This document shows positions 26,524-34,861 of a stretch of 64,000 bases of DNA, piece after piece. Position 1 is the first letter of the stretch. Every line of letters begins with the position of its first letter. Location of the stretch: contig NZ_CALPCX010000001.1 of assembly GCF_943193125.1 (NCBI RefSeq), forward strand, positions 434,001-498,000, written 5' to 3'. This DNA is from Adlercreutzia agrestimuris (GTDB taxonomy: Bacteria; Actinomycetota; Coriobacteriia; Coriobacteriales; Eggerthellaceae). Made by a program: the position numbers and the translations under genes. The notes beneath the pieces were generated by a model. The model did not search any database. It was not told where the DNA came from and saw nothing but the letters and a program-made list of their open reading frames with translations.

Positions 26524-28557
26524 GTGACCGGAAGCATGATTGGCAGGGTTTTCAATAACCGCTACCAAATTACCGAGCGAATCGGCATCGGCGGCATGGC
26601 CGAAGTCTACCAAGCTCAAGACAATGTCTTGGGTAGGCTAGTTGCGGTCAAAGTCATGTTGCCTCAATATGCCGCAGATCCCAGCTTCACCCAGCGCTTC
26701 AAGCAAGAAGCTGCAGCTGCAGCCAACCTGCAAAGCCCCTTTATTGTAAATGTCTATGACTGGGGTCAAGACGAAGGCACTTACTACATTGTTATGGAGT
26801 ATGTCCGCGGTTCTGATCTTAAGACCGCCATTATTGAGCGCGGCGCTATCAATCAACGCAAAGTTGCCGAGATTGGTTCGCAGGTGTGCCAGGCACTCTC
26901 CGTTGCACATGGTCTTGATATCGTGCATCGTGATATCAAGCCGCAAAATATTATGGTGCAGCCCGATGGCAACGTTAAGGTCATGGACTTTGGCATTGCT
27001 CGCGCAAAAAACTCCGTTATGTCTAAAACCTCTTCGGTTTTAGGAACGGCGCATTATATTTCCCCTGAACAGGCACAAGGCAAAGAACTCACCGCTGCAA
27101 GCGACATTTATTCGCTTGGCGTAGTTCTTTATGAAGCAACCACCGGCCAGCTTCCTTTTGATGGACCTGACGCGGTCAGCGTTGCCCTCATGCAAGTGCA
27201 AGATGCGCCCATTCCTCCCCGAGAGATCAACCCAGACATTGATCCGGCGCTTGAAGCTATCATCCTGAAGGCTCTGGCAAAAAATCCCACCGATCGTTTC
27301 GCCACTGCAAAAGAAATGCGCGTAGCCCTTGTTGATTACCTGCAAGGTCGTCCCAGCTCGCTTCAGAATTTCACCACCGCGCAAACGCATGTCATGCAAG
27401 GCGTCGTTCCGCCTATGCCGCTTCCTAACCAGGACCATACCATGCAGATGCCTAATTTAGGTAATACCACGGTTCCGGTTAATCCAAGTCGCACAAGCAC
27501 CTCTTATACGGCCGAAGAGCCGCAAAAGAAGAGCAAGGCTAAGGGCATTGCTCTTGCAATTGCTGCTGTGGTTGTCATCATTGCAATTGCCGCTGTGGTC
27601 ATGAACTTTATGGGTGGCGAAAATCCTGATGAGTCCGCCAACACACCCATTCCTGACGTTACGGGCAAAACCATTGAGGTAGCCACTACAGAACTTGAGG
27701 ATGCCGGCTTTGAAATTGGTAATGTGGAAGAAGCCACGAACAACACCGTAGAAGAAGGCAAGGTTGTTTCCCAAGATCCAAAGGGCGGCGTCAAGCGCGA
27801 AGAAGGAACAGCGGTTAACCTTGTGGTAAGCGCTGGCGTTGGTCAATCGGAAGTTCCCAACGTGGTCAACATGTCCGAAGACCAGGCAAAACGCGAAATT
27901 GAAAACGCTGGCTTTAACCCCGTAGCAGGCACCCCTGAATATTCCGACACTGTTGATGAAGGCAAAGTTGCTCGCCAAGATCCCGCTGCAAACTTCCAAG
28001 CGGACAAGGGAGCCAGCGTCACTTATTACCTCTCTCTTGGCAAGAAGGAAGAAGCAACGCTGACGGTACCAAACATTGTTGGAATGAATACCGACGCTGC
28101 TGTACAAGCACTCAACGCCCAAGGTATTGAAGTTTCCAACTATGGCAACTACTACACCCAAGAAAGCGAACGTCCTGCTGGTGAAGTTATCAGCTGTCAA
28201 CCTGCCGTGGGTACAAAGATTAAGCCAGGCACCTCGGTTGAGCTGACGGTCAGCTCCGGACCTGCCACCGAGACATTCACTGTTGCCGTAAGTGCCAACG
28301 GTGGTGGTCAGGTTTCCTCAAGCTCTTCTTCCGTTGAAAAGGGTGGCAATGTCACTATCTATATCCAACCAAATGATGGCTACAAAGTTGCCTCGGTAGC
28401 TGGTCTTGACGGCGTTCCTGAAAACGGTGGCACGTTCCCCCTTACCAACGTTTCAGAAAACATCAATATCTCGGTCACATTTGAACCAACACAGGAAGCT
28501 CCCAATCCCGATAATGGAAAGAATCCCGGGGATCAAAAAGATGACAAAAAGGAATAG
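26524..28557 (+). CDS. pknB: PknB-type Ser/Thr kinase with three PASTA domains and an extra C-terminal repeat domain
   Basis: From the GTG at 26524 (AAAGGAG upstream) the protein is 677 residues. The kinase domain has the glycine loop, invariant Lys in VAVKVML, HRDIKPQN and DFGIA. A membrane helix lies at about 340-362. Three PASTA domains follow (about 375-437, 441-504 and 511-577), which sense muropeptides or lipid II. After them residues 580-655 form a beta-rich module (TFTVAVSANGGGQVSSSS, VTIYIQPNDGYKVASV, ISVTFEP) like the bacterial repeat domains of surface proteins, ending in a charged tail. That extra module is unusual for PknB. A terminator follows. Confidence 0.95.
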   Translation: MTGSMIGRVFNNRYQITERIGIGGMAEVYQAQDNVLGRLVAVKVMLPQYAADPSFTQRFKQEAAAAANLQSPFIVNVYDWGQDEGTYYIVMEYVRGSDLKTAIIERGAINQRKVAEIGSQVCQALSVAHGLDIVHRDIKPQNIMVQPDGNVKVMDFGIARAKNSVMSKTSSVLGTAHYISPEQAQGKELTAASDIYSLGVVLYEATTGQLPFDGPDAVSVALMQVQDAPIPPREINPDIDPALEAIILKALAKNPTDRFATAKEMRVALVDYLQGRPSSLQNFTTAQTHVMQGVVPPMPLPNQDHTMQMPNLGNTTVPVNPSRTSTSYTAEEPQKKSKAKGIALAIAAVVVIIAIAAVVMNFMGGENPDESANTPIPDVTGKTIEVATTELEDAGFEIGNVEEATNNTVEEGKVVSQDPKGGVKREEGTAVNLVVSAGVGQSEVPNVVNMSEDQAKREIENAGFNPVAGTPEYSDTVDEGKVARQDPAANFQADKGASVTYYLSLGKKEEATLTVPNIVGMNTDAAVQALNAQGIEVSNYGNYYTQESERPAGEVISCQPAVGTKIKPGTSVELTVSSGPATETFTVAVSANGGGQVSSSSSSVEKGGNVTIYIQPNDGYKVASVAGLDGVPENGGTFPLTNVSENINISVTFEPTQEAPNPDNGKNPGDQKDDKKE

Positions 28558-28600
28558 CTTCTGCGTTGATCAATCATTTTCCTTTAAGCTCTAAACCGAC

Positions 28601-28632
28601 AAAACCCCGCACAAAAATGCGGGGTTTTTATT
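28601..28632 (+). terminator. Intrinsic terminator of pknB, probably bidirectional
   Basis: CCCCGCA pairs with TGCGGGG around a six-base loop, with AAAA before and TTTTTAT after, so it can also end the convergent gene at 28705. Confidence 0.9.
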
Positions 28633-28704
28633 TGCCCTCAGTCTCTCAAGACGAAAGCCGGTAGTGATACGCTGCTTCTCTTCAGCCTACAACTATCCGA
28701 TCCT

Positions 28705-29190
28705 CTAACTCAATAACGCAACCACAACAACCATCACGGCAATTGCAAGGAGCAAAGTAAGCAAGCGACCATCTTCGTCCATGCTCAACGTTGGTTTGCG
28801 TCCCGTATCGCGCATGCGCGAGCCAATAGTCCAAATGAGCAGCATAGTAAAAGCCACCAAGCCCGCCGTGTTGATCACCCATGCAACAACATTAAGCGCT
28901 TCCATGTCGCTTTGTTTCGCAAAGTCAATAAAGAGAAACGATAGGAACGTAACGCCAGCCGCTACATATACCCATGCAGCTCGGACAGCAGACTTAATAG
29001 TGACCGCGGTATAGGCAAGCTCTTTTTTGCCTTTGCTGCTCTTTTTGCCCGACCGTTTGCGACTCTCTTTGGTGTCCATTAGTTCAGGCTTTCCAACCAG
29101 CCAAAGCCAATCGCCTTTGCTCAACTTCGTGGCAATAGCAATTGAAATTGCAAAGCAAGCGGCAGTCATCAGTGTTAACGTCAAGTTCAT
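28705..29190 (-). CDS. Hypothetical membrane protein with four helices
   Basis: The protein is 161 residues from the ATG at 29190, with GGGAG five bases upstream. Hydrophobic segments are seen at about 3-20, 70-90, 100-125 and 143-160, with a lysine-rich cytosolic loop (SRKRSGKKSSKGKK) between the first two. I do not recognise the family. It is a single gene, convergent with pknB and divergent from the tRNA gene. Confidence 0.65.
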   Translation of the reverse strand: MNLTLTLMTAACFAISIAIATKLSKGDWLWLVGKPELMDTKESRKRSGKKSSKGKKELAYTAVTIKSAVRAAWVYVAAGVTFLSFLFIDFAKQSDMEALNVVAWVINTAGLVAFTMLLIWTIGSRMRDTGRKPTLSMDEDGRLLTLLLAIAVMVVVVALLS

Positions 29191-29336
29191 TTTGTCTCCC
29201 AATAGTAATCACGTAGGCTGTTCAACATTGTAGGCGAACAGCGCTTTTGTGATACCCGGATCAAGAGGACAACTACGGCAGTTTGTCACATCCGCAGACC
29301 TCCGTTAGAAACTTTGGCAATTTAAAAAATTGGGTA

Positions 29337-29365
29337 TTGACTTATACCCAATTCACAATCATAAT
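29337..29365 (+). promoter_or_regulatory. Promoter of tRNA-Arg
   Basis: TTGACT at 29337-29342 and CATAAT at 29360-29365 are separated by 17 bases, placing transcription start about 13 bases before the tRNA. The -35 box lies within a nine-base inverted repeat (29329-29337 with 29344-29352), which may be chance or an operator. Confidence 0.75.
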
Positions 29366-29384
29366 AATCTTTACTGTTTTACGT

Positions 29385-29461
29385 GCGCCGTTACCTCAGC
29401 TGGATAGAGGGACTGACTACGAATCAGTACGTCGGGGGTTCGAATCCCTCACGGCGCACCA
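29385..29461 (+). tRNA. tRNA-Arg (anticodon ACG)
   Basis: The acceptor arms GCGCCGT and ACGGCGC pair perfectly, followed by A and an encoded CCA. The anticodon stem ACTGA/TCAGT holds the loop CTACGAA, giving anticodon ACG, which is edited to ICG in bacteria. The T arm has the standard GGTTCGAATCC. Confidence 0.97.
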
Positions 29462-29474
29462 CTTTAGCAGCTTC

Positions 29475-29511
29475 ACCGCTTCAACTGATTTCAGTTTGAG
29501 CGGTTTTTTTA
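29475..29511 (+). terminator. Terminator of tRNA-Arg
   Basis: A 13-base-pair imperfect stem (one wobble and one mismatch) is followed by seven T. Confidence 0.8.
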
Positions 29512-29606
29512 TTTCATGTGGCGTTTACGCGCTTTCCTTCTTGCCTACCCTACTTCAACCCATTTTTGTAGATGCATCCATTTCGGTTTTAAGCACGCCA
29601 AGCAAA

Positions 29607-29649
29607 CAAGAATGACCCGCTGCCTTGTTTGCATGTCGGGTCATTCTTG
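29607..29649 (-). terminator. Terminator-like hairpin after the flavin reductase gene
   Basis: A perfect 13-base-pair stem lies 60 bases past the stop of the minus-strand reductase gene. The T run after it on the minus strand is weak (TTTGCTT), so termination may be partial. Confidence 0.55.
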
Positions 29650-29707
29650 CTACAACCTGTAGCAGTGGAGGGATCTGCTACGAGAGATGGTTTCTTCGGG
29701 TATTTAG

Positions 29708-31441
29708 TTACTCGTTTTCGGCGATATATTCACCAGTAAGCTTTCCGTAAGTCGTGCATAAACCATAGCTATGACCCGGAAGCAGGAAGTTGTAAGTCGG
29801 CGAGAAGATATCACCAATCATGGTGCCTACGTTGTATAAGCCTTCTATCGGATTATCATCAGCATCGCATACGTGGCAATTTACATCGGTTCGCAAACCA
29901 CCCATTACCGTCAAGAAATTAGGCTTGTTTGACAAAGCACCATAGAAAGGTCCTGTTTTGATTGGCCACAAACAACCAGCTCGCTTACCAAAGTCCTCAT
30001 CAACGCCATTAGCACAGAACTCATTGTAGCGCTCAACGGTCTTGAGCGTTTCTTCTAACGGCAAACCAAGCTGCTCTATGACTTCTTCTACAGTATCACC
30101 TTTAACGGTGATAGTAGGAATACCAGCTGCTGTGAGGGTTTCTCCTTGCTCAGCTGCATTATTCCATGTCTCTATCATTGCTTCTGCAGGGATACCCTCT
30201 GAATCAACCGTGTCGCCAAAAATATAGAACGGCTGGCCTGTTGTCGCATATTCAGTGTCCCAAATACAAAATACTTGCATGTCGGGTTGCTGCATTTGAA
30301 CAGCGCCAGCATATGAGCCAGGAACATCTTCGTTGTAGCAACGAACACCACGATTGTTTACTACAAGACCATGATGGCAGCCAGCAACTTGGTCTTTCGT
30401 TCCTACACCACCTTGGATCATGCAGGCATTGGGATATGCTTTCTGCCACGCAGCTCCTACCCACAAGCCCATCTTTTGACCAATGCCCTCGTAGAGTCCT
30501 CCATAATTGAGGCCATCTGAAATGTCTTTGTCGCTATTATCGCCAAGGAAGTCCAACACGTTTCGACAATATTTTGCCATCATTTCGCTATCTGCTGAGA
30601 AGTCGCCTGAAGCCAAAACGATAGCTTTACGTCCGACAAACTTTGTATACTTCTTATCAATTTCACCTTGTGCAATTACAGCTGTCACGCGTCCTGTATT
30701 TTCGTTTTCGCGAATGAGCTGACAAGCAGATGTGTTCCAGAAAATCTGTCCGCCCTCATCAACGAACTGTTCTGCAAGCGCATTCACGCAAAGCGCCTGT
30801 CCTTGACCGGCTTTGGTGAATTCTTCGTTGACAAAAGAATGCGAGCCAACCGGATCTTGGAAGGTTCCTTCAGCGTCGTTATAAGGCATCTCTAGAACAG
30901 TTTGCACATTGGCCTTATCCATTTTGTCCATAAGCCAATTCATGGCTTCTTCACTGTTGTTGTACCATTTCGCCCATTTTGCGAAGTCAATGGTATATCC
31001 ATAACGAGAAATTTCTTTTTTCAGAAACTTGCTCATGTCATGACGCTCGTAACCTTTTTCTTCCATCAATCGGCTATAGACAGCAAAGTTTGAACCGCCT
31101 CGGGAAGTTGGAACCTCGCCAAGCGTGATAATGATTACATCTCCAGCACCAGCTTCAAGCGCCGACAATGCCGTACACAAACCAGATTGTCCGCAACCGA
31201 CAACTACTACATCTGCTTCAACTGTTGACTCAATTTGGTCCTCAGCAATCGGCTCGGGTGGAATCTCAAAACTCCATGGTTTTTCTGCAAGCTCAGCGGA
31301 CATTGTCTCAGTCTTCTCTCCCGATGTTGGAAGTTCTGCCTCCTCTTGTTTTGTTGGTGCACAACCGGTAAATGCAACACCTGCGGCAGCTGCTCCTAAA
31401 GCTGCACTCCCCAAAAATGCTCTACGTGTTAACGGTTTCAT
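29708..31441 (-). CDS. Tat-exported lipoprotein flavin reductase (FAD_binding_2 family), unknown substrate
   Basis: The 577-residue protein has a twin-arginine signal (LTRRAFLGSAALG) ending in a lipobox-like FTGC, so it is probably a Tat lipoprotein anchored at Cys27. An FAD-binding ADVVVVGCGQSGLCTALSA motif follows. The fold is that of fumarate reductase flavoproteins and related enzymes. The C-terminal motif reads YNFLLPGHSYGLCTTYG where fumarate reductases have NRLGGN with the catalytic arginine, so fumarate is an unlikely substrate. Relatives in Eggerthellaceae reduce varied organic acceptors. No heme motif is present, so electrons must come from another protein. The LuxR gene opposite is its probable regulator. 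Confidence 0.9.
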   Translation of the reverse strand: MKPLTRRAFLGSAALGAAAAGVAFTGCAPTKQEEAELPTSGEKTETMSAELAEKPWSFEIPPEPIAEDQIESTVEADVVVVGCGQSGLCTALSALEAGAGDVIIITLGEVPTSRGGSNFAVYSRLMEEKGYERHDMSKFLKKEISRYGYTIDFAKWAKWYNNSEEAMNWLMDKMDKANVQTVLEMPYNDAEGTFQDPVGSHSFVNEEFTKAGQGQALCVNALAEQFVDEGGQIFWNTSACQLIRENENTGRVTAVIAQGEIDKKYTKFVGRKAIVLASGDFSADSEMMAKYCRNVLDFLGDNSDKDISDGLNYGGLYEGIGQKMGLWVGAAWQKAYPNACMIQGGVGTKDQVAGCHHGLVVNNRGVRCYNEDVPGSYAGAVQMQQPDMQVFCIWDTEYATTGQPFYIFGDTVDSEGIPAEAMIETWNNAAEQGETLTAAGIPTITVKGDTVEEVIEQLGLPLEETLKTVERYNEFCANGVDEDFGKRAGCLWPIKTGPFYGALSNKPNFLTVMGGLRTDVNCHVCDADDNPIEGLYNVGTMIGDIFSPTYNFLLPGHSYGLCTTYGKLTGEYIAENE

Positions 31442-31547
31442 TGTATGCCTCCTTCATTGAGTTCGCGCTTTCCTTAAACGAAAGCCCCCTTGTGGCACAC
31501 CTTATCAACCGAAGCAAAAATATCCTCATCTCAAATGGGTAAACTTT

Positions 31548-31572
31548 CTATTCACCCGTTTTGGGCGAATAG
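31548..31572. promoter_or_regulatory. Inverted repeat between reductase and LuxR genes, candidate operator
   Basis: Bases 31548-31557 pair with 31563-31572 at nine of ten positions around a five-base centre. It lies in the short divergent space about 55 bases before the regulator's start and about 105 before the reductase's, as expected for a shared operator. Binding by the LuxR protein is inferred. Confidence 0.5.
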
Positions 31573-31625
31573 GATTTAGCAGGTACTTATATACTCCCTA
31601 TATCAGGAAAATGGAGGGATTTCCT

Positions 31626-33134
31626 ATGCGCTCACTCTTTCAATCTAGATCAGCTTCGTGGGCAAACAAAACTGCTTATGGGTTCTCGTTGGCTCGCGGT
31701 GTAGAGTTATCGCTTTTATCTGGCGAGTCAGTCTTTAATCTATCAAACGGTCGAGTTCCCAATGATGAATTCAACATCACATTCCTTATTGCTCTCATTC
31801 TTTCGTTTGTGCTGCAAGCAATTCTCGCTAAGCGACCTTCAAACGCTGCTCTAAACTTTTTGTTTTCCAAAGTTGGCCCAGCGCTTATGACAGCTGGCAT
31901 ATTCCTCTTATCGGCAACACAACTTCCCAGTGGATCTATCTGGTTTATAACAGGTGGCTTCTGTGCAGGATTTGGCAGCGCACTACTGTTTACCGGATGG
32001 CAGCAACACTTTGCGACAAACGACGAAACATGCGATGGCAAAACAATGGCTAAGGCTTTCGTTGGTGCACCACTTGTAGCGTCTGTCATTATTCTCTTAG
32101 GATTTCCTCTTGGTTCTCTTTTTGCCGTTTGCGCAATATGGGGAGCGGGTTTTTTGCTAGAACAACCCAATGAAGACACACCAAAGACTTCGCAAAAAAG
32201 CTTTACCTTTTTAGACTTCAAAAAGAGCGGAGCAGCTGAATCCTTTTTAACGGTTCTTGTATTTGCATTTGTTTTTGGAATGAGCGGACAACTTGCATTT
32301 GCCAGACATTCTTTTCTTGCTACCAACAATACGATGGTGGTGTTTACCTTAATTGCAGCCCTCATATTTCTTGTGTTTGGCAACTTTGTTGGGTCTAAAA
32401 CTCATGGCTCAGAAATTTATTATTGGATTACGCCTATCATTATTACGGTCTTTATTCTCTTACCGCTTCTCGGAATGGACTATGGCATTGCAATAAACGG
32501 CATTGTTGTAGCAACTTATCATCTACTAACTTACAATTTCCTTTGCTTTATGGCACGCCTCTCGGTGAAGAATTCATGGCCAATTATTACTGTCACAGCT
32601 CTTACGCAAAGCGCATTTCGTCTTGTGATGATCATAGGCATCTTCAGTGGCGTATTGCTTTTCTCTCATACCAATGTTTCTGAAACAGCAAAGCTTGTAA
32701 TTCTTACGTTATTGGTAATCTATCTTCTCTCAATGTGCATGTTTATCTTTTTGCAAACGCACTTAAAACACCAAAATGCTGACTCAAATTCATCCTCATC
32801 AACACCTTCGCAGAGTTCTGATAGCCAAAGCTCTCATGCCAATGTCCACATACAACCAAACCTAGAATTCTCTACTCATTCTGAAGAGCATGCTTTAAGG
32901 GAAATGTGCAAACTCTATTCTTTAACTGAGCGTGAGTTTGAGACGCTTACCTATCTTGTTCGAGGATATAGCGTTAAGTTAATTGCCGAAGAGCTGTTTG
33001 TGTCCCCAAATACTATTAAGGTATATGTGCGCGGTATTTACGAAAAGACCGACGTGCACAACCGTGATGATCTTAAGCGTCTCGTTCAACTCTTTGAAAA
33101 AATGAATCTGCAAAAATCACTTACAGACGAATGA
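31626..33134 (+). CDS. LuxR-type regulator with about twelve membrane helices
   Basis: The protein is 502 residues from the ATG at 31626, which has GGAGGG seven bases upstream. About twelve hydrophobic segments span residues 15-385, followed by a Ser-rich linker and a LuxR helix-turn-helix (LTEREFETLTYLVRGYSVKL, then FVSPNTIKVYVRGIYEKT). It has the same design as the regulator at 18410 but little similarity in the membrane part, so the sensors probably recognise different molecules. Divergence from the reductase suggests it senses that enzyme's substrate or product. Confidence 0.9.
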   Translation: MRSLFQSRSASWANKTAYGFSLARGVELSLLSGESVFNLSNGRVPNDEFNITFLIALILSFVLQAILAKRPSNAALNFLFSKVGPALMTAGIFLLSATQLPSGSIWFITGGFCAGFGSALLFTGWQQHFATNDETCDGKTMAKAFVGAPLVASVIILLGFPLGSLFAVCAIWGAGFLLEQPNEDTPKTSQKSFTFLDFKKSGAAESFLTVLVFAFVFGMSGQLAFARHSFLATNNTMVVFTLIAALIFLVFGNFVGSKTHGSEIYYWITPIIITVFILLPLLGMDYGIAINGIVVATYHLLTYNFLCFMARLSVKNSWPIITVTALTQSAFRLVMIIGIFSGVLLFSHTNVSETAKLVILTLLVIYLLSMCMFIFLQTHLKHQNADSNSSSSTPSQSSDSQSSHANVHIQPNLEFSTHSEEHALREMCKLYSLTEREFETLTYLVRGYSVKLIAEELFVSPNTIKVYVRGIYEKTDVHNRDDLKRLVQLFEKMNLQKSLTDE

Positions 33135-33233
33135 GACATTTTGCTACCAGACAGCTTCATGTCTCCTCTGCAAACTGTGAAGAGTTTTAACTAACCCATA
33201 AACTCAACTGTCGATAAAACTATGAACTGCGCT

Positions 33234-33507
33234 TAGTATCTGCTAGAATGGCAAAGTTAAGGATTGTGCGCTACCTATATTCAGCGCCATTTCAAGGCTT
33301 GTTGCGTGTGTTCACCAGAACAAACGCGCATCTTTGGAAGTATCCTTCGCCGCAACGACTGAAACCAGCACGTGCGGTTTTTTGTTGGCCGTAGAAAGGA
33401 ACTTTGTTGAAGGTTCGAAAATCGAAACCTCACAGTTTGTAGTCCTTTGGCTCCCCTTATGTCGGCAGCCAAAGGAGCTGCAATCATGATGACCGTAAGG
33501 GGATTTC
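33234..33507 (+). ncRNA. Structured 5' leader of the MgtE-like/NRAMP operon, candidate riboswitch
   Basis: Possible -10 boxes are TAGTAT (33234-33239, with TCGATA 17 bases before) and TAGAAT (33244-33249). The leader then shows: a hairpin 33303-33330 (11 pairs, two-base bulge); a hairpin 33350-33377 followed by six T, like a weak terminator; a hairpin 33411-33430; and a perfect ten-pair hairpin 33443-33452 with 33467-33476. The loop of the last (TCCCCTTA, 33452-33459) is perfectly complementary to the ribosome site TAAGGGGA at 33496-33503. AAAGGAACT at 33395 can compete for the same strand. I do not recognise a known riboswitch class; the M-box core is absent. Structures were drawn by eye. 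Confidence 0.6.
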
Positions 33508-34860
33508 ATGCTCTATCTCTCTCAGATGATGGGGAAGCCTGTTGTCGACGCAGATGGCGAAAAGATTGGTACCATTTCTGATCTGGCTATCTCCACCGGC
33601 GAAGTGTTCCCTCGAATTACCTCGCTTGCTTTCCAGGGTCCTGGCAAAGTGCCGTTTATGATCTCTTGGCGCAAGTATGTTGAAGATTTCAACGAAGATG
33701 GCATTACGCTAGAAGTTGCCGCGCACGATATTCGCTTTAGCTATTTGCAACCTGACGAAGTTTTGCTCGCGCGAGACCTGCTCAACCGTCAGATCGTAGA
33801 CACGCAAGGCCTGAAAGTCGTTCGCGTAAACGACCTCAAGTTGTCCGTCTCTGGCTCTCAACTCCGCTTGCTCGGTGCAGAGGTTGGCGCACGCGGTATC
33901 TTGCGTGGGCTTCATCCACTTGTTGAGCGCGCAACAGTTGCGGTTGCAAAGCTTTTCAACAAGCGCATCGACGAACAGATCATTGCATGGAACTACATGG
34001 ATTTGCTTGATCGCGACCTCTCTGAAGTGCAGCTTTCGGTCACCCATAAACGCCTCGACGAACTTCACCCTGCTGACGTGGCGGACATCTTAGAGCAGCT
34101 TGATCCGCAACAACGCGCGAACGTTTTTCAGCATCTCGATGACGCGCAGGCAACCGAGGCAATCTCGGAGATGGAAGACGAATATCAAGCAGATTTCTTC
34201 GAGGACCTGGATGATGCGCGAGCTGCTGGCCTTTTGGGCAACATGGATCCTGACGATGCTGCTGACATTGTGCGCGACTTGTCCTATGAAAAGGCTGAAA
34301 CGCTCTTGCGCCTGATGGGCGTTGAGGATGCAAGTGGCATTCGTCGCCTCCTTGGATACAAAGACGGCACAGCGGGTGGCATGATGACCACGCAATTTGT
34401 TGCTGTTGAGGAAGACACCACCGTCGGCGAAACCATTGAAGTACTTCGCGAACTTGATGAAGATCATCCGACCGTGCATTACGTGTACGTGTTAGATGAC
34501 TATGGCAAGCTGAGCGGCCTTTTGTCTCTGCGCACGTTGGTGCTCACCGATGATAGCAAAGAAGTGCGTGAGGTTATGTATGACGATGTCATCTCGGTAA
34601 CCCCTGATGAGACAGAAGAAGATGTAGCCGCAGACATCTTTAAGTATGACATTCCTGCAATGCCTGTTGTTGACGAAAACGGCGTCATGCTTGGCATTGT
34701 TACGGTCGATGACGCGTGGGACGCTATTGAAGAGGATGTCACAAGCGATAAGACAAAATCGCGCGTGCTTAAAGGTGTAGGCATTGGCGTGGCTGCTCTT
34801 ATCGGGCTGGCGCTTTATACCCTAGCGTTACTGCAGGTAGTTGGCGTATTGGGGGTGTAG
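33508..34860 (+). CDS. Channel-less MgtE-like protein: PRC barrels, MgtE N domain, CBS pair, one membrane helix
   Basis: The 450-residue protein starts with two PRC-barrel-like segments (about 1-75 and 85-155), then the MgtE N-terminal superhelix (LDELHPADVADILEQLDPQQ at about 190), then a CBS pair (about 290-415, with GTAGGMMTTQFV and MPVVDENGVMLGIVTVDDAWD), and one C-terminal helix (425-447). In MgtE the N and CBS domains bind magnesium and gate a five-helix channel; that channel is absent here. The next gene, one base after the stop, is an NRAMP-family transporter, so this is probably its magnesium-sensing partner. The ATG has AAGGGG upstream, a site that can be masked by the leader. Confidence 0.9.
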   Translation: MLYLSQMMGKPVVDADGEKIGTISDLAISTGEVFPRITSLAFQGPGKVPFMISWRKYVEDFNEDGITLEVAAHDIRFSYLQPDEVLLARDLLNRQIVDTQGLKVVRVNDLKLSVSGSQLRLLGAEVGARGILRGLHPLVERATVAVAKLFNKRIDEQIIAWNYMDLLDRDLSEVQLSVTHKRLDELHPADVADILEQLDPQQRANVFQHLDDAQATEAISEMEDEYQADFFEDLDDARAAGLLGNMDPDDAADIVRDLSYEKAETLLRLMGVEDASGIRRLLGYKDGTAGGMMTTQFVAVEEDTTVGETIEVLRELDEDHPTVHYVYVLDDYGKLSGLLSLRTLVLTDDSKEVREVMYDDVISVTPDETEEDVAADIFKYDIPAMPVVDENGVMLGIVTVDDAWDAIEEDVTSDKTKSRVLKGVGIGVAALIGLALYTLALLQVVGVLGV

Positions 34861-34861
34861 C

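Noticed and set aside
29708..31441. Fumarate reductase FrdA or flavocytochrome c
   Set aside because: No heme motifs, no FrdB or FrdC neighbours, and the C-terminal catalytic arginine motif is replaced.
33234..33507. M-box magnesium riboswitch
   Set aside because: The conserved M-box core sequences are not seen. A different class or a non-riboswitch leader is kept as a candidate.
33508..34860. MgtE magnesium channel
   Set aside because: Only one membrane helix follows the CBS domains; the five-helix channel is absent.
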